Shown here one piece after another: positions 8,784 through 18,900 of a stretch of 64,000 nt of DNA. Position 1 is the first letter of the stretch. Every line of letters starts with the position of its first letter. The notes beneath the pieces were generated by a model. That model saw only the letters and a list, made by a program, of their open reading frames with translations. It searched no databases and was not told the DNA's origin. The translations under genes were made by a program, and so were the position numbers. This stretch comes from Dyella terrae (lineage in GTDB: Bacteria; Pseudomonadota; Gammaproteobacteria; Xanthomonadales; Rhodanobacteraceae). Location of the stretch: positions 434,001-498,000 of the forward strand of contig NZ_SIZZ01000001.1 of the NCBI RefSeq assembly GCF_004322705.1, read 5' to 3'.

Positions 8784-11700
8784 ATGCAGCTTGCGCGTCG
8801 TTCCCTGACTTACAGCATCCAGGTGGCCTTGCTCGGTACCCTGGCCACGTCAACGTTGGGTAGTGGGCATCTGTACGCGCAGTCCGTGGGCCCGGGCACC
8901 GTGACGGCCCCCGTCAACGTCACTACGGGTACGACGACGATCGTTGGTAACACCACGGTCGACGTCAGAAGTGGTGCCAACAATGCCACCAACGTATCCG
9001 GTGGCACCCTTGTCGTTGACATGCGTGCGGGTTCGCGCCCCGGCGCCATCAGTCTCCTCACGAATGGCGGGAACGCGCTGTACACCAATGGCGGCATCAT
9101 TTCGGTGCCGGCGGGCGTCAACATCACCACAGGCACCGGTGCGGCACTTTATGCGGATGGTTCCGCGGCTTCGTTGACGTTGAACGGAGGCCTGGTGACG
9201 TCTCTGGGTGGAGGGTATGCGGCTGTCGCGCGCAATGGCGCCCAAGTTTCGATCACCAGTTCCAACTTCAATGATCCGTTCTATTCGGGCGCAAGTGCAG
9301 CAGGCAATGGCATGGTGGCGGACGCAGGTGGCGTTATCACCGTCGCCGGTACCTCCTCCATGGCTACCAGTGGCACCAATCGGGTCGCATTCGGCGCATC
9401 GGGCGCAGGATCCGCGATCAACATCAACACCCCGTTTACTTTCTCGGGCGGCCTCAGTGGCGTGACGATGTACGGGCTGGGTGCACTTGGCGTCTATCTG
9501 TACGATGGGGGCGCGGTCAATTTTTCACAGCCACAAACGATTGTGATCACCGGTAACAGTGGTGTTGGCGTATCGGTCGACCAGACCACCATGGCAACGC
9601 CCATCAACGGATTGACGGTGAACTTCACGGCCACGTCGGGCTCAGGTGGCTCGGGTGCCATTGTCATGCGCAATGGTTCGGCGCAGCTGAGCAATTTTGT
9701 AGTGACTGGTCCTGCCGCTGCCGTCGGCGTCTGGACGCAGGCGGGTACGAGTGCAACGCTGACCGGTTCAAGTCGCATCGACATCAACTCGGCCACCAAC
9801 GGGCAATCGTGGCGGATAGCGACGACAAGCCTGGTCAATCCCATCTTCGGCCAGGTAACCGCGCCCTCCTGGCGTGCCGGCCTGCTCAACCTTGGCGGCC
9901 AGATGACGAGCACGGGCACGACGATCAATGCCAATGCCTCGGGCAGCTATGGCGCTTACGCCGGAGCCAATGGCACGTCCAACAGCACGATGAGCCTCGC
10001 CAACAACACCATCAATGCCACCGGTTCGCGCACGATCGGCATGATGGGCTACACCAACAGTCAGTACGTCGTGAGCGACTCACAAATCACCAACACGGGC
10101 GGCTCGGTGGCGCTTTATGCATGGAGCTACGCCAATCCCTCAAACAACCAGCCGATCGTTTCAGCCACCACGATGTCGTTCACCAACAGCACCATCACGG
10201 CGACAGGCGGGGCGGCCGGTCTGTGGACGGTGAACCAGAACAAGGGCCTGTACGCGAATGCGATCAGCTTCGATGGTGGTGGTTTGTCGAGTGATGGTTA
10301 CGCCATGCTCGGGCAGGGCGTTAGCGACATCGCGGCAACCAACGGGGCCAGCATCACGGGTGGGCAGTGGTTGCTTTATGCCGAAGGTATCAACACATCG
10401 GGCGGTGATGCAGCGACGCTCGTCAACCTGTCTGCCTCGGGTGCGAGCAGGCTGAGCGGGCTGGTCGAGGCCGACAGCGACAGCACCGCCAATGTCACGC
10501 TTACTGATCGTTCGTCCTGGGTCGGCAAGGCATTCTATGCGAGCAACGTTTCCGTTGACGGCAGCAGCTCGTGGTCCATTCCCGCCAGCTCGGTGTTGTC
10601 AGGCACCCTGACCAATAACGGCCTGGTTGCCTTCACGGCGCCGGTCGCCAACGAGTTCAAATCGCTCTATGTCCACTCCTACGCCGGTGCCGGAACCCTG
10701 GGCATCAACACGGTGCTTGGTGATGACAATTCACTCACCGATCGACTCATCATCGATGGAGGAACCGCCACAGGCACGAGCCGAATCGCGGTGACCAACG
10801 TGGGGGGTGCTGGCGCGGAGACAACGGGGAACGGCATCCTGGTGGTGCAGGTCGCCAATGGCGGCGCCACCAGCGCCAATGCATTCGCCCTGGCAGGTAC
10901 GGTCATTGCGGGCCCCTATGCGTATCTGCTGCATCGTGGCGGTGTCTCTCCCGGCGTGGAAAACGACTGGTTCCTGCGCAATACGATTGAATGCACGACA
11001 CCCGGGACGCCCGGTTGTCCCGCGCCGCCCGATCCACCGGATCCGCCCGCACCCCCACCGCCGCCACCGCCGCCACCGCCCGCACCTCCGCCGGACCCGG
11101 TGAACCCGCCGACGCCCGATCCGGGGCCGCCTGCGCCGCCGGTGCCCGATCCGGTCGCCCCCGGTGGTGGAGAGGATCCGGTGACGCCGGTGTATCGCCC
11201 CGAAGTGTCGCTCTACACGGCGCTGCCTGCGATGGCCCTGCGTTACGGATGGGCGATGCTCGACAACCTGCACGAGCGTGTCGGCGAAGAGGAGCAATTG
11301 CGCGGTCGCTCCGATTTGCGCGAGGACGATTATCTGAATGCGCTTTGGGTGCGTGTCATCGGCGAAGACGGCAACGTGCGTGGCGCGAGCGAGGGCATCT
11401 ACAACGGAAGCCCGAAATACGACTACAACATCATGGCGCTCCAGGCGGGTATGGACGTCTATGCGCAGGAGCACGACGACCGGCAGCGTGACCATGTGGG
11501 CGTGACGCTGGGTACAGGACGCATACGCAGCGATGTCGCCAACTACGATGGCACCGATGCGGGCGATGACGTGGTCAAGGGCCAGAGCCTGGGCGCTTAC
11601 TGGACGCACTTCTGGACCGAAGGGCAGTACCTCGATGCGGTCTGGCAGGGCACCTGGGGCAAGTACAGCGCCAAGTCGGACGATGGCATCGAGCTGCATC

Positions 11701-12185
11701 ACGACAGTTTCGGATGGGCCGCCTCACTCGAGGGTGGGTATCCCTTCCACGACGATACCCAGGTGTGGGAGCCGCAGGCCCAGGTGATCTATCAACATGC
11801 CAACAGCGGCACCACCAGCGACATCGGCGCGACGATTCGCTTCAGTGACATAACGTCGTTGATTGGTCGGGTGGGTTTGCGCTGGGCCAATACCTGGATT
11901 CAGCAACCCGGTAGCGACGGATCGCCGCGCCTGCTCACGGGCTGGCTTCGGGCCAACGTATGGAAGGAATTCAAGGGCGAGCCCGTGACGTCGTTCTCGT
12001 CCGCCGATGGCTACGTGCCGTTCCAGGGAAGCATCAAGGGCTCGTGGTGGCAACTCAATGGAGGTGTCACCTGGGAGTGGGACCGGAACGCGTCGTTCTA
12101 CGCCAATGTCGGCTACCAGAACGGCTTTGGAAGCCGGGGGTTCCATGCCTGGGATGCCAAGGTGGGCATGCGCTGGAACTGGTGA
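8784..12185 (+). CDS. Type Va autotransporter with proline-rich linker
   Basis: A 1133-residue outer-membrane autotransporter. A signal peptide (ARRSLTYSIQVALLGTLATS) is followed by a long Gly/Ser/Thr/Asn-rich passenger of beta-helix type (residues about 35-740). A linker of almost pure proline covers about 745-800, and a C-terminal autotransporter beta-barrel (about 860-1133) ends in RWNW. The frame starts at ATG 8724, but ATG 8784 begins exactly at the signal peptide. The passenger has no recognised catalytic motif, so adhesion or surface coating is only a guess. One of three autotransporters in this window. Confidence 0.9.
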   Translation: MQLARRSLTYSIQVALLGTLATSTLGSGHLYAQSVGPGTVTAPVNVTTGTTTIVGNTTVDVRSGANNATNVSGGTLVVDMRAGSRPGAISLLTNGGNALYTNGGIISVPAGVNITTGTGAALYADGSAASLTLNGGLVTSLGGGYAAVARNGAQVSITSSNFNDPFYSGASAAGNGMVADAGGVITVAGTSSMATSGTNRVAFGASGAGSAININTPFTFSGGLSGVTMYGLGALGVYLYDGGAVNFSQPQTIVITGNSGVGVSVDQTTMATPINGLTVNFTATSGSGGSGAIVMRNGSAQLSNFVVTGPAAAVGVWTQAGTSATLTGSSRIDINSATNGQSWRIATTSLVNPIFGQVTAPSWRAGLLNLGGQMTSTGTTINANASGSYGAYAGANGTSNSTMSLANNTINATGSRTIGMMGYTNSQYVVSDSQITNTGGSVALYAWSYANPSNNQPIVSATTMSFTNSTITATGGAAGLWTVNQNKGLYANAISFDGGGLSSDGYAMLGQGVSDIAATNGASITGGQWLLYAEGINTSGGDAATLVNLSASGASRLSGLVEADSDSTANVTLTDRSSWVGKAFYASNVSVDGSSSWSIPASSVLSGTLTNNGLVAFTAPVANEFKSLYVHSYAGAGTLGINTVLGDDNSLTDRLIIDGGTATGTSRIAVTNVGGAGAETTGNGILVVQVANGGATSANAFALAGTVIAGPYAYLLHRGGVSPGVENDWFLRNTIECTTPGTPGCPAPPDPPDPPAPPPPPPPPPPAPPPDPVNPPTPDPGPPAPPVPDPVAPGGGEDPVTPVYRPEVSLYTALPAMALRYGWAMLDNLHERVGEEEQLRGRSDLREDDYLNALWVRVIGEDGNVRGASEGIYNGSPKYDYNIMALQAGMDVYAQEHDDRQRDHVGVTLGTGRIRSDVANYDGTDAGDDVVKGQSLGAYWTHFWTEGQYLDAVWQGTWGKYSAKSDDGIELHHDSFGWAASLEGGYPFHDDTQVWEPQAQVIYQHANSGTTSDIGATIRFSDITSLIGRVGLRWANTWIQQPGSDGSPRLLTGWLRANVWKEFKGEPVTSFSSADGYVPFQGSIKGSWWQLNGGVTWEWDRNASFYANVGYQNGFGSRGFHAWDAKVGMRWNW

Positions 12186-12242
12186 GATCGACGGAGCGCG
12201 CGCAGGGTCACCCCTGCGCAGCGGGGCCTGGACTGAAGCCAC

Positions 12243-12272
12243 AAAAAAGCGCGCTCACGCGCGCTTTCTCTT
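12243..12272. terminator. Bidirectional rho-independent terminator
   Basis: A perfect 9-bp stem AAAGCGCGC / GCGCGCTTT (12246-12254 and 12259-12267) with loop TCAC. It reads into TTTCTCTTT on the plus strand and TTTTTT on the minus strand, and lies between the converging autotransporter and OmpA-like lipoprotein genes. Confidence 0.88.
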
Positions 12273-12324
12273 TATGTCATCGATGGCAAGGGCGCGCATG
12301 AAGCATGCGCGCCCCTGGAAACGC

Positions 12325-12888
12325 TTATGCGCCCGGAGTGGCTACCGTCAGCTCGACGCGACGATTCTGCGAGCGGCCATCCGCGGTGTCGTTCGACGCT
12401 ACCGGGCTCTGCTCACCAAAGCCCTGCGCCGACACCATCGACGGCTTGACGCCCTGCGAGATCATGTACTGCATGACGTTTTCCGCGCGCTTCTGCGAGA
12501 GGATCTGGTTGGTGGTAACGCCCTGCTTGGCCAGGCCAGGGCCGATCGGCGTGCTGTCGGTGTAACCGTTCACGTTGATCTTGTTCTTTTGATGCGGCGC
12601 CAGGATGGCAGCAATCTTGGCGATGCTGCGCTTGGCGTTGTCCGACATCTCCCAGCCACCGGACGGGAAGAGGAGTTGCTCATTGAGCGACACCTTGATC
12701 GCGTCCTGCATACGCGAAATGCTCATGTCGCGCGAGGCTACTTCCGCACCCATGGCTTCATTCAACTGCTTGTACTGTGCTTCGAGTTCGGCATTCTTTT
12801 GCTGCGATTCGTCATAGGTCTTCTGGGAAACGCAGCCGCCCATCAGTACAGCGGCCACCAGGATGCACACGGTCGGGAGCTTGATCAT
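12325..12888 (-). CDS. OmpA-family lipoprotein (Pal/YiaD-like)
   Basis: A 187-residue lipoprotein. The lipobox LMGGC places Cys at about 19. A coiled-coil segment (YDESQQKNAELEAQYKQLNEA) leads to a C-terminal OmpA domain (INVNGYTDSTPIG ... SQKRAENVMQYMISQGV ... QNRRVELTV) that should bind peptidoglycan. The ribosome site GAGGGGAA lies 5 bases before the ATG. It shares the terminator at 12243 with the autotransporter. A regulatory candidate lies about 180 bases upstream. Confidence 0.9.
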   Translation of the reverse strand: MIKLPTVCILVAAVLMGGCVSQKTYDESQQKNAELEAQYKQLNEAMGAEVASRDMSISRMQDAIKVSLNEQLLFPSGGWEMSDNAKRSIAKIAAILAPHQKNKINVNGYTDSTPIGPGLAKQGVTTNQILSQKRAENVMQYMISQGVKPSMVSAQGFGEQSPVASNDTADGRSQNRRVELTVATPGA

Positions 12889-13225
12889 GGGTATTCCCCT
12901 CGCACAGAGATGTCGGATTCGGTCGTGGCTTGAGCCGGTTTGGCGAGGCGCGGCAACGCTTGCGTGACGCTTACGCCTGTGCGGCAGTTCTATAGGGTCA
13001 GCAGATTCGGCCCGGCTCAGCCTGCTCCGATCCCGCTACACGCGCATCCGCAAAATTCGATGCCGGAGTAAGTAGTTTTACTTCGTAATGGTGATGTCGC
13101 GAGCTGGCGAGGCCCTATGATCTGGCCGGGAGCGCGGTGGACGACAAGACTATGTGCGGCAGCTTGGGGCGCGAGTTCTTGCGATCACGCGAAGAGGGTC
13201 GATCAGGTCGGGTGAGGGGGCTCGT
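12889..13225. other. Intergenic region with shared regulatory candidate
   Basis: About 337 bases between the divergent lipoprotein and small membrane protein genes. No gene is seen. TAAGTAGTTT (13069-13078) and TACTTCGT (13079-13086) repeat words found before the first autotransporter. AAGTA-GTTT-TACTT (13070-13083) forms a small inverted repeat. Confidence 0.45.
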
Positions 13226-13612
13226 ATGACGCGAACGCTTGGATTTTGGGGCGTCTTTGGCGGAAGGCTGCTTCTGCATGTGTTGGTGATCGCGGCCGCT
13301 TCCGTGATGATCGAATGGTTCGTCGTCGCCTGCGTCCCTCATTACCGTTTCAATGGCGGATTGGCGTTCGTAGTGACGGCCTGTTTCGCTTCGCTCCTGG
13401 TGCAGTTTCCGTATTCACGATGGCTGTCGAGTACGTGGCTTTACCCAACGGAGGCCTTCTGCGTCGCAGGGTTTTTGATGGTGTGTCTTGGTGCAGCTTC
13501 GCTGCTGGTGTTGCGGGTTTGGCCCCGGTCGGAGCTGCTGGTTGGACTGGGTTGGGCGTGCTTTATCGCCAACTCCGTCGTTGGGCTGGTGCGTGTCTGG
13601 CGCATGCGATAG
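13226..13612 (+). CDS. Small integral membrane protein of unknown function
   Basis: A 128-residue protein with about four hydrophobic helices (GRLLLHVLVIAAASVMIEWF; GLAFVVTACFASLLVQF; EAFCVAGFLMVCLGAASLLV; LLVGLGWACFIANSVVGL) and a basic tail. I do not recognise the family. The frame opens at 13154, but the ATG at 13226 has GAGGGG 5 bases upstream and starts at the first helix. The downstream split-barrel gene follows after about 70 bases. Confidence 0.65.
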   Translation: MTRTLGFWGVFGGRLLLHVLVIAAASVMIEWFVVACVPHYRFNGGLAFVVTACFASLLVQFPYSRWLSSTWLYPTEAFCVAGFLMVCLGAASLLVLRVWPRSELLVGLGWACFIANSVVGLVRVWRMR

Positions 13613-13684
13613 CCCAAAGGATTGACGCAACCATCATGAAAGTCCGCGCATGGTGCGTCGTCTCACCCGACGGGCACTGCGTCG

Positions 13685-14122
13685 ATGGCGTTCGATGATT
13701 CGGCTTTGCTTGCATACATGCGGAGCCAGCGGCTGGGTGTGGTTGCTTCTGTTGGGCCGCACGGGGAACCGCAGGCGGCGTTGGTCGGCATTGCCGTTTC
13801 GCCGAATTGCGAAGTGATCTTCGATACAGGCGTTCGGGGTCGCAAGCACGCGAACCTGTTGAAGGACCCTCGTGTCGCCGTGGTACTTCAAGGGCCCGGC
13901 GAGCAGACGCTCCAGTTGCAGGGGACAGCGCACTGGCTGGCTCCCGATGACGCCGGGACGGATGAACTGCGTTCGGTCTATTTCGCCGTCTGGCCGGATG
14001 GGCGCGAGCGGGCCGCATCGGGAAAACTGGCGCACTGGTGCGTGAGTCCGCGGTGGGCGAGGTACTCGGACTTCGATCAGGGCCCACTGATCCGGGAGTT
14101 TCGCTGGCCGGCCGTGTCGTAG
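13685..14122 (+). CDS. FMN-binding split-barrel (pyridoxamine-phosphate-oxidase family) protein
   Basis: A 145-residue protein with the PNPOx-like split-barrel pattern: LGVVASVGPHGEPQAALVGI at the start, then EVIFDTGVRGRKHANLLKDPRVAVV. Members bind FMN, F420 or haem; which one is unclear. The C-terminal EFRW matches normal family ends. Oddly, the last codons and the TAG stop (14120-14122) lie inside the transposon-like end that begins at 14115, so the insertion may have supplied the stop codon. Confidence 0.8.
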   Translation: MAFDDSALLAYMRSQRLGVVASVGPHGEPQAALVGIAVSPNCEVIFDTGVRGRKHANLLKDPRVAVVLQGPGEQTLQLQGTAHWLAPDDAGTDELRSVYFAVWPDGRERAASGKLAHWCVSPRWARYSDFDQGPLIREFRWPAVS

Positions 14123-14141
14123 TCCCTTAACTCTGCCACTG
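14115..14141 (+). repeat. Left transposon-like end, cassette 1
   Basis: 27 bases starting TGTCG and containing TCCCTTAACTCTGCCACTG. They match the right end at 23536-23562 (reverse complement) at 23 of 27 positions and the left end at 19436 at 22 of 27. It overlaps the 3' end of the split-barrel gene. Confidence 0.7.
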
Positions 14142-14748
14142 AGTAAAGATGATTGATTGAGTGGTTGATTTCGTCGTTTGCCAAGTGGGGTGATCCTACG
14201 GGTGGGGGCGCCAGGAACGGGAGAGTCATTACGCGCGCGTGGCTTGGCACATCGGGTCGCGGTCTGAACCACGCGCTTGGCGTTGGTCACCTTGTTGCCG
14301 ATGCCCTATCCGGGCAGTTCCCACAGGGGCTCGGAAAATGTGAAGGCATCTTCACCATCATGGCTGCCGGACCCCAGGCGGATCGGCCGTGAGGATTATT
14401 GCCACGTCGACCCGGGCGTTTCACCATGGTGTTAACGCGCAAGCTCTTGCGAGGTACCTGCCTGGTTATTGAACTCTGCCAAGAGGACCGTCATGCACCA
14501 TGCGGCCCTTTCGTTCGTGATGTCGGGCGAACCCTGTGGTGTCGCAAACGCGCATGAATTTACCTGCGGTTTCCTGGCGGAAAACGCAGAGCGTGCTGTT
14601 ACCGGCCAATGCCGGGCCATCGTGCTTTTCAGGAGCGAAAGTTAAGCAGGCAAGGCGAGACGCCACGGCATGCCATGGCAATGGTCGGCGGCTCTGGCGA
14701 AAGATTGATTGCGTGTAGGGCCACTCGAAGCCGAAGGTGGGGAGCGTC
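14142..14748. other. Long stretch without a convincing gene
   Basis: About 600 bases inside cassette 1 between its left end and the LuxR gene. The short open frames have no recognisable domains or good ribosome sites. GAACTCTGCCA at about 14469 partly resembles the core repeat of the cassette ends. Confidence 0.5.
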
Positions 14749-15924
14749 ATGGATGCTCGGATTCGTGGAAAACGTACTGAACTGGAGCCGATTTTGCGCG
14801 CCATGTATGGCGCGCTCGCTGAGGATGTGTCCTTCTGCCACATTCTGGACTTGGTGGCTGGCAATCTTCGTAGCCACATCTCCGCTGTCCACTTCGACGA
14901 CTTTGTTGAATGCAGATCCAGGGTCGATGTGACTGGAGAGATAAGTGCGCCTGAAATCGCCTCGCTCATCCAGGATTATGCAGGCCGGTGGCGCGGTGGA
15001 AACACGTGGATGCAGCGAGGCCTTGAGAAGCTCATCACCCGTGGCTACGGCGACGGTGACGAAGTGGTGGGTGAGAAAGAGCTCCTCGCCATGCCTTACT
15101 ACCAGCACTATCTGCGCCGAGTGGATGTTCGTCACGGCCTTGGCATTTGCCTGTGGCATGCCGGAGCGGAACGGGTCGTGGTCGCATCATTCAATCGTGC
15201 GCCCGCTGAAGGGCCGTTTTCGAAGGAAGAGATGGGTTTTGTCGCAGCGATGAGGCCTCATCTCGTCAACGCCTTCATGATCTACAAGGGCGCCGCCCAA
15301 CTTCGGGACTGCAACCGTTCGCTGATGGCCGCCATGGACATGACGCCGGCTGGCATGATGCAGCTTGATACGGATGGAAAGGTGCTCAAGGCGAACGAGA
15401 GAGCGGAAAAAATCGTTTCGTCCCACATGGGTGTCGCGAGAGAAGGCAAGGGAAGTCTGTCTTTCGATTGCCATGGTGACAGGCTTCGTTTTCATCAGGC
15501 CGTGAAGTCCCTGTGTGCCACCGATGCCGGTGTCCACACGCTGACCATGGTCATTTCCGCATCGAATCACGGCATGCGACCGACTTTGCTTCTTCACTTG
15601 TGCGCGCTGCCTTCGATTACCTGTTTTGGTCCGGCGGTTCGGTTGGTGGCTTTTCTTTGCCCTCTTGCCAGCTTCGATCCTGGCCAATGGAATGCGCAGC
15701 TGATTGGGACCGGGCTCGGTTTGACCACTGCGGAGGCGCGCGTGCTTGTCGCCTTGCGCCGACACCATGATGTCGATGACGCCGCTGCCGAACTCGGTGT
15801 TGCAACCTCCACGGTTCGTACTCACCTGAAGCATGCGTTTGCGAAAACGGGAGCCAGTGGCCAGGCCGAGCTGCTGGCGATTGTCGAGCGGATCATTACC
15901 TTGGCGCCTTCCAGCAAGGTCTAG
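14749..15924 (+). CDS. LuxR-type HTH transcriptional regulator
   Basis: A 391-residue regulator. The C-terminal LuxR/GerE helix-turn-helix covers about residues 323-378 (LTTAEARVLVALRRH ... ELGVATSTVRTHLKHAFAKTG). The N-terminal 300 residues have no phosphoreceiver and may be a PAS/GAF-like sensor (MTPAGMMQLDTDGKVLKANERAE resembles a PAS segment). ATG 14749 follows GGTGGGGAG. It lies tail-to-tail with an autotransporter 70 bases away, inside the same cassette, so control of that autotransporter is a fair guess. Confidence 0.82.
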   Translation: MDARIRGKRTELEPILRAMYGALAEDVSFCHILDLVAGNLRSHISAVHFDDFVECRSRVDVTGEISAPEIASLIQDYAGRWRGGNTWMQRGLEKLITRGYGDGDEVVGEKELLAMPYYQHYLRRVDVRHGLGICLWHAGAERVVVASFNRAPAEGPFSKEEMGFVAAMRPHLVNAFMIYKGAAQLRDCNRSLMAAMDMTPAGMMQLDTDGKVLKANERAEKIVSSHMGVAREGKGSLSFDCHGDRLRFHQAVKSLCATDAGVHTLTMVISASNHGMRPTLLLHLCALPSITCFGPAVRLVAFLCPLASFDPGQWNAQLIGTGLGLTTAEARVLVALRRHHDVDDAAAELGVATSTVRTHLKHAFAKTGASGQAELLAIVERIITLAPSSKV

Positions 15925-15994
15925 CGAAAGTGGATTCTGCCGGTGTCCGCTGTCTGCCGACTTTTTTCATGGCTGTCGCCATCGCATGGCTTCT

Positions 15995-18900
15995 TCAAAA
16001 GGTAAGCGACAGGAGCAGATTGACCGATTGGTCCTTTGCCGAACCTGCAAACTGACCCCGATAGCCACCGCTCAGTATCAGGTTGGAGGTTAGCGCCAGA
16101 TCGATGCCCGCCGACACGGCCATGGCATCTTTCGCCACCGCCATGCCCGTGACAGTGAACGCATCTCCACCATCCAGGAAGCGCATCGTGTCCTTCGGCA
16201 AGTGATCGCCCCAGGCGTGCTGCCATCCAAGACTTCCCTCCAGCGCGAATTCACCCTTGGCGCCGAGTACAGCAAGCCCTCGCACGCCCAGCGTCGCATA
16301 CGTCTGCCGCGACGTAGCCGCATCCACATTCAGTGCTGCATTCGAACCGCGCTCGTGGATGGCGTCGGTATGCACACGCACCTGCGCCAGGCTGAGCGCG
16401 GGCTCCAGTATGCCCCGTGGCAGCTCGGTCACATGGCTGGCCTCGATATAGCCTTGGGCGAGATTTGCGTGATATCGCCCGCTGGGTTCGCTCGACAGAC
16501 TTCCGATGGTCACCGTTCGCTGGCTATCCAGTCGTTCCCAGGCGTATATCGCTGCAGCCCGAAACCGAAAGGCACTCACGCTTGTACTGCCGTAAATGCC
16601 AAAGTGGGTTGCCGTGACGTCAGTGGATGCAGACGGGTCATTCATGTGAATGTTGTTTCGGCTACCTCCCGCCAACGCCCCCAGAAGCAGGGTGCTACCT
16701 AACGTCATGTCCGCTCCCACCAGAAAGCCGCTGCCGCTTGCTCGCAGTTGCTGGTGTTGCGCGGTGGCGTCGTGGTCACCGCGATGGCCCCACGCACCGA
16801 TCCAAGTGGAAAACGTGTCACCGCCATGGGCACTTTGACCATTGACGGAGTTCAAGGAGCCCGCCAGGTGATCATTGACGGTTTGCCGGACGTAGTAGCT
16901 GTCTTCGACCAGTGCGGTGCGCACGCTGGGATGAAAGTCGCCTGCCAGTGATGCCAACGCGCCACCCACCAGGGCGGTATTTGTCAGCTGATTGGTCAAG
17001 TCGGTGATGAGCGCACTGTCGGCGGGCAGGCTATCCAACGCAGCACCGACAGATCGTTGATTGGCATTGCTGCCAAAGCTGGCGAACGTGAGGTCATTGC
17101 GTTGTACCGTGAGCAGGATGCCGCCATTGCCATAGGTCAACCCATATCCAAGAAAAGGGGTGATGCTGCCGTCGACGGCGTCAAACTGGCCGCTTGTCGT
17201 TCCGGCGACCTGCAAAAGTTGGAGCTGCGTTCCCGGGGTGAGGCCTGCGGTGCCGATAGGGATTACCTGCAACGTCGCGCCCGGCTCGATCACGACATTG
17301 CCGCCGACCGTGATGCTGTCGTGCAGGCCCCGGCCGGGATCGATTTCAGCCTCGTAGGTCGACCCGGATTGCATGGTGAGGTCACCATCGACGTGCAAAG
17401 TGCCCGGCGAATGCCCAGGCGCGATAGCGCCCGCCGCGATGACGGTGCCGACGCTACCGGAGCAGGCCAGGGTGCCACCTTGCCCGACGTTGATGACGCC
17501 TCCCAATGCACCATCGACACAGAGGGTTGCGCCATTCCGGACGGTGGTAACGCCAATGAAGAGGCGGCTGTCCGCCGTGAGTCGAGTGAATCCCGCGTCG
17601 ACATCCATCGTGCCGTTGCCACTCATGGCCGACGCAAAATCGTAAGTACCGGCCGTGTGGTTGAACGCCAGGCGGCTGGTGGGGGCGCTGAACACCAGCG
17701 TCGGCGTACTCAGCAAGCCCGGCGTCGAGGTGAGTGCCGCGCCTGACGGGTTGCCAATGACGATGCTGCCAAGCTCGCCCAGCGTCATTCCGCCCGAGAC
17801 AATCACCTGGCCCTCATCCGCGACTTGCAGGGTGCCGCCATTCGTCGCTGTCATCGTGCCGGCAACCTGCAAGTGGGAGTCGGCGTCATGTACCGCCACC
17901 GTTCCACCCGACCCGGATGACTTGCCCGTGACGGTTCCGGATCCCGTGACCGTCATCGTGCCGCCCTTGGCAATCTCCAGCAGATCGTTGTTTCCCTGGC
18001 CGACGACAAGAACGGTTTTGTTCACGGCGCCCGAGCCGATCTCGAGTAGGGAGCCGACCCCTGATACAAGAACCGTCCCCGTGCCGACCTTGCTGCCGTT
18101 TGAACTTCCAACCAGGAAGGTATTTCCCGTAAAACGGGCGGTGCCAGCGTCCAGGATACTCAACACCCCTTTGCCGCCACGCCCTATCTCCAAGCCGTTG
18201 TCGCTGTACCAGGTGGATCCGGCTCCCGAAACAGTTACCGAGCCCTGGCCGTTCAACTCGGCCTGACCACGCCTGGCGTCTGCCGCCATGGCGACGCCAA
18301 TGACGCTATCGAAGTAACCGACGCCTTCCGCCGGGCGGGCACGATTGATCAGCTGCCCGCCGTCGCGAACGTCAACGGTGCCATTGAGCAAATTGAGCCC
18401 ACCTCCATAGCTGAGCGTCGAATTTGCGCCGGATACGCTGATCGCACCGGTGCCGCCGCTGACATCGCTCTGGCCATTCCAGCCGCTCCTGCCTCCAAGT
18501 CCGAAACCGACAAGAAGTTCGCTACCGGGACTGGCGATTCCCAGTTCGACCGTGGCGCCGTTGGTGATGGATAGCGAGCCTTGTCCCGCGTAACCAATCA
18601 ATGCATTGGCGTTCACCGATAGGGAGGCCCCCGCACCGTCTAACGCCACGCGTCCGGAACTGCTCTTTGAGACACCAAGGATCATGCCAAATCCGACGCT
18701 TGGCTCGGCACCGACGACTTGCAGCGTCCCACCTGGGGTGACATCCAGTTCGCCGCTGCCAGAATTGCCCACGATCAGCCAGCCGATGGCGTCGTTGCCA
18801 GCGATGCGGGCGATGTTTGGGGTGGACCGATCAATATCGGTGCCAAGCGTGGCTCCCGGAGGAATCGTCCAGTTCCTCGGCTCATGCCAGTCGGAAGAGA

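Noticed and set aside
11020-11185. Short tandem CCGCC-rich repeat as a mobile or regulatory repeat
   Set aside because: It encodes the in-frame proline linker of the autotransporter.
14153-14392. A 79-residue frame in the gap before the LuxR gene
   Set aside because: No ribosome site, domain or sensible hydrophobic pattern; probably chance.
15925-15994. T6 run at 15962 as a terminator between LuxR and autotransporter 2
   Set aside because: No stable stem was found directly before it.
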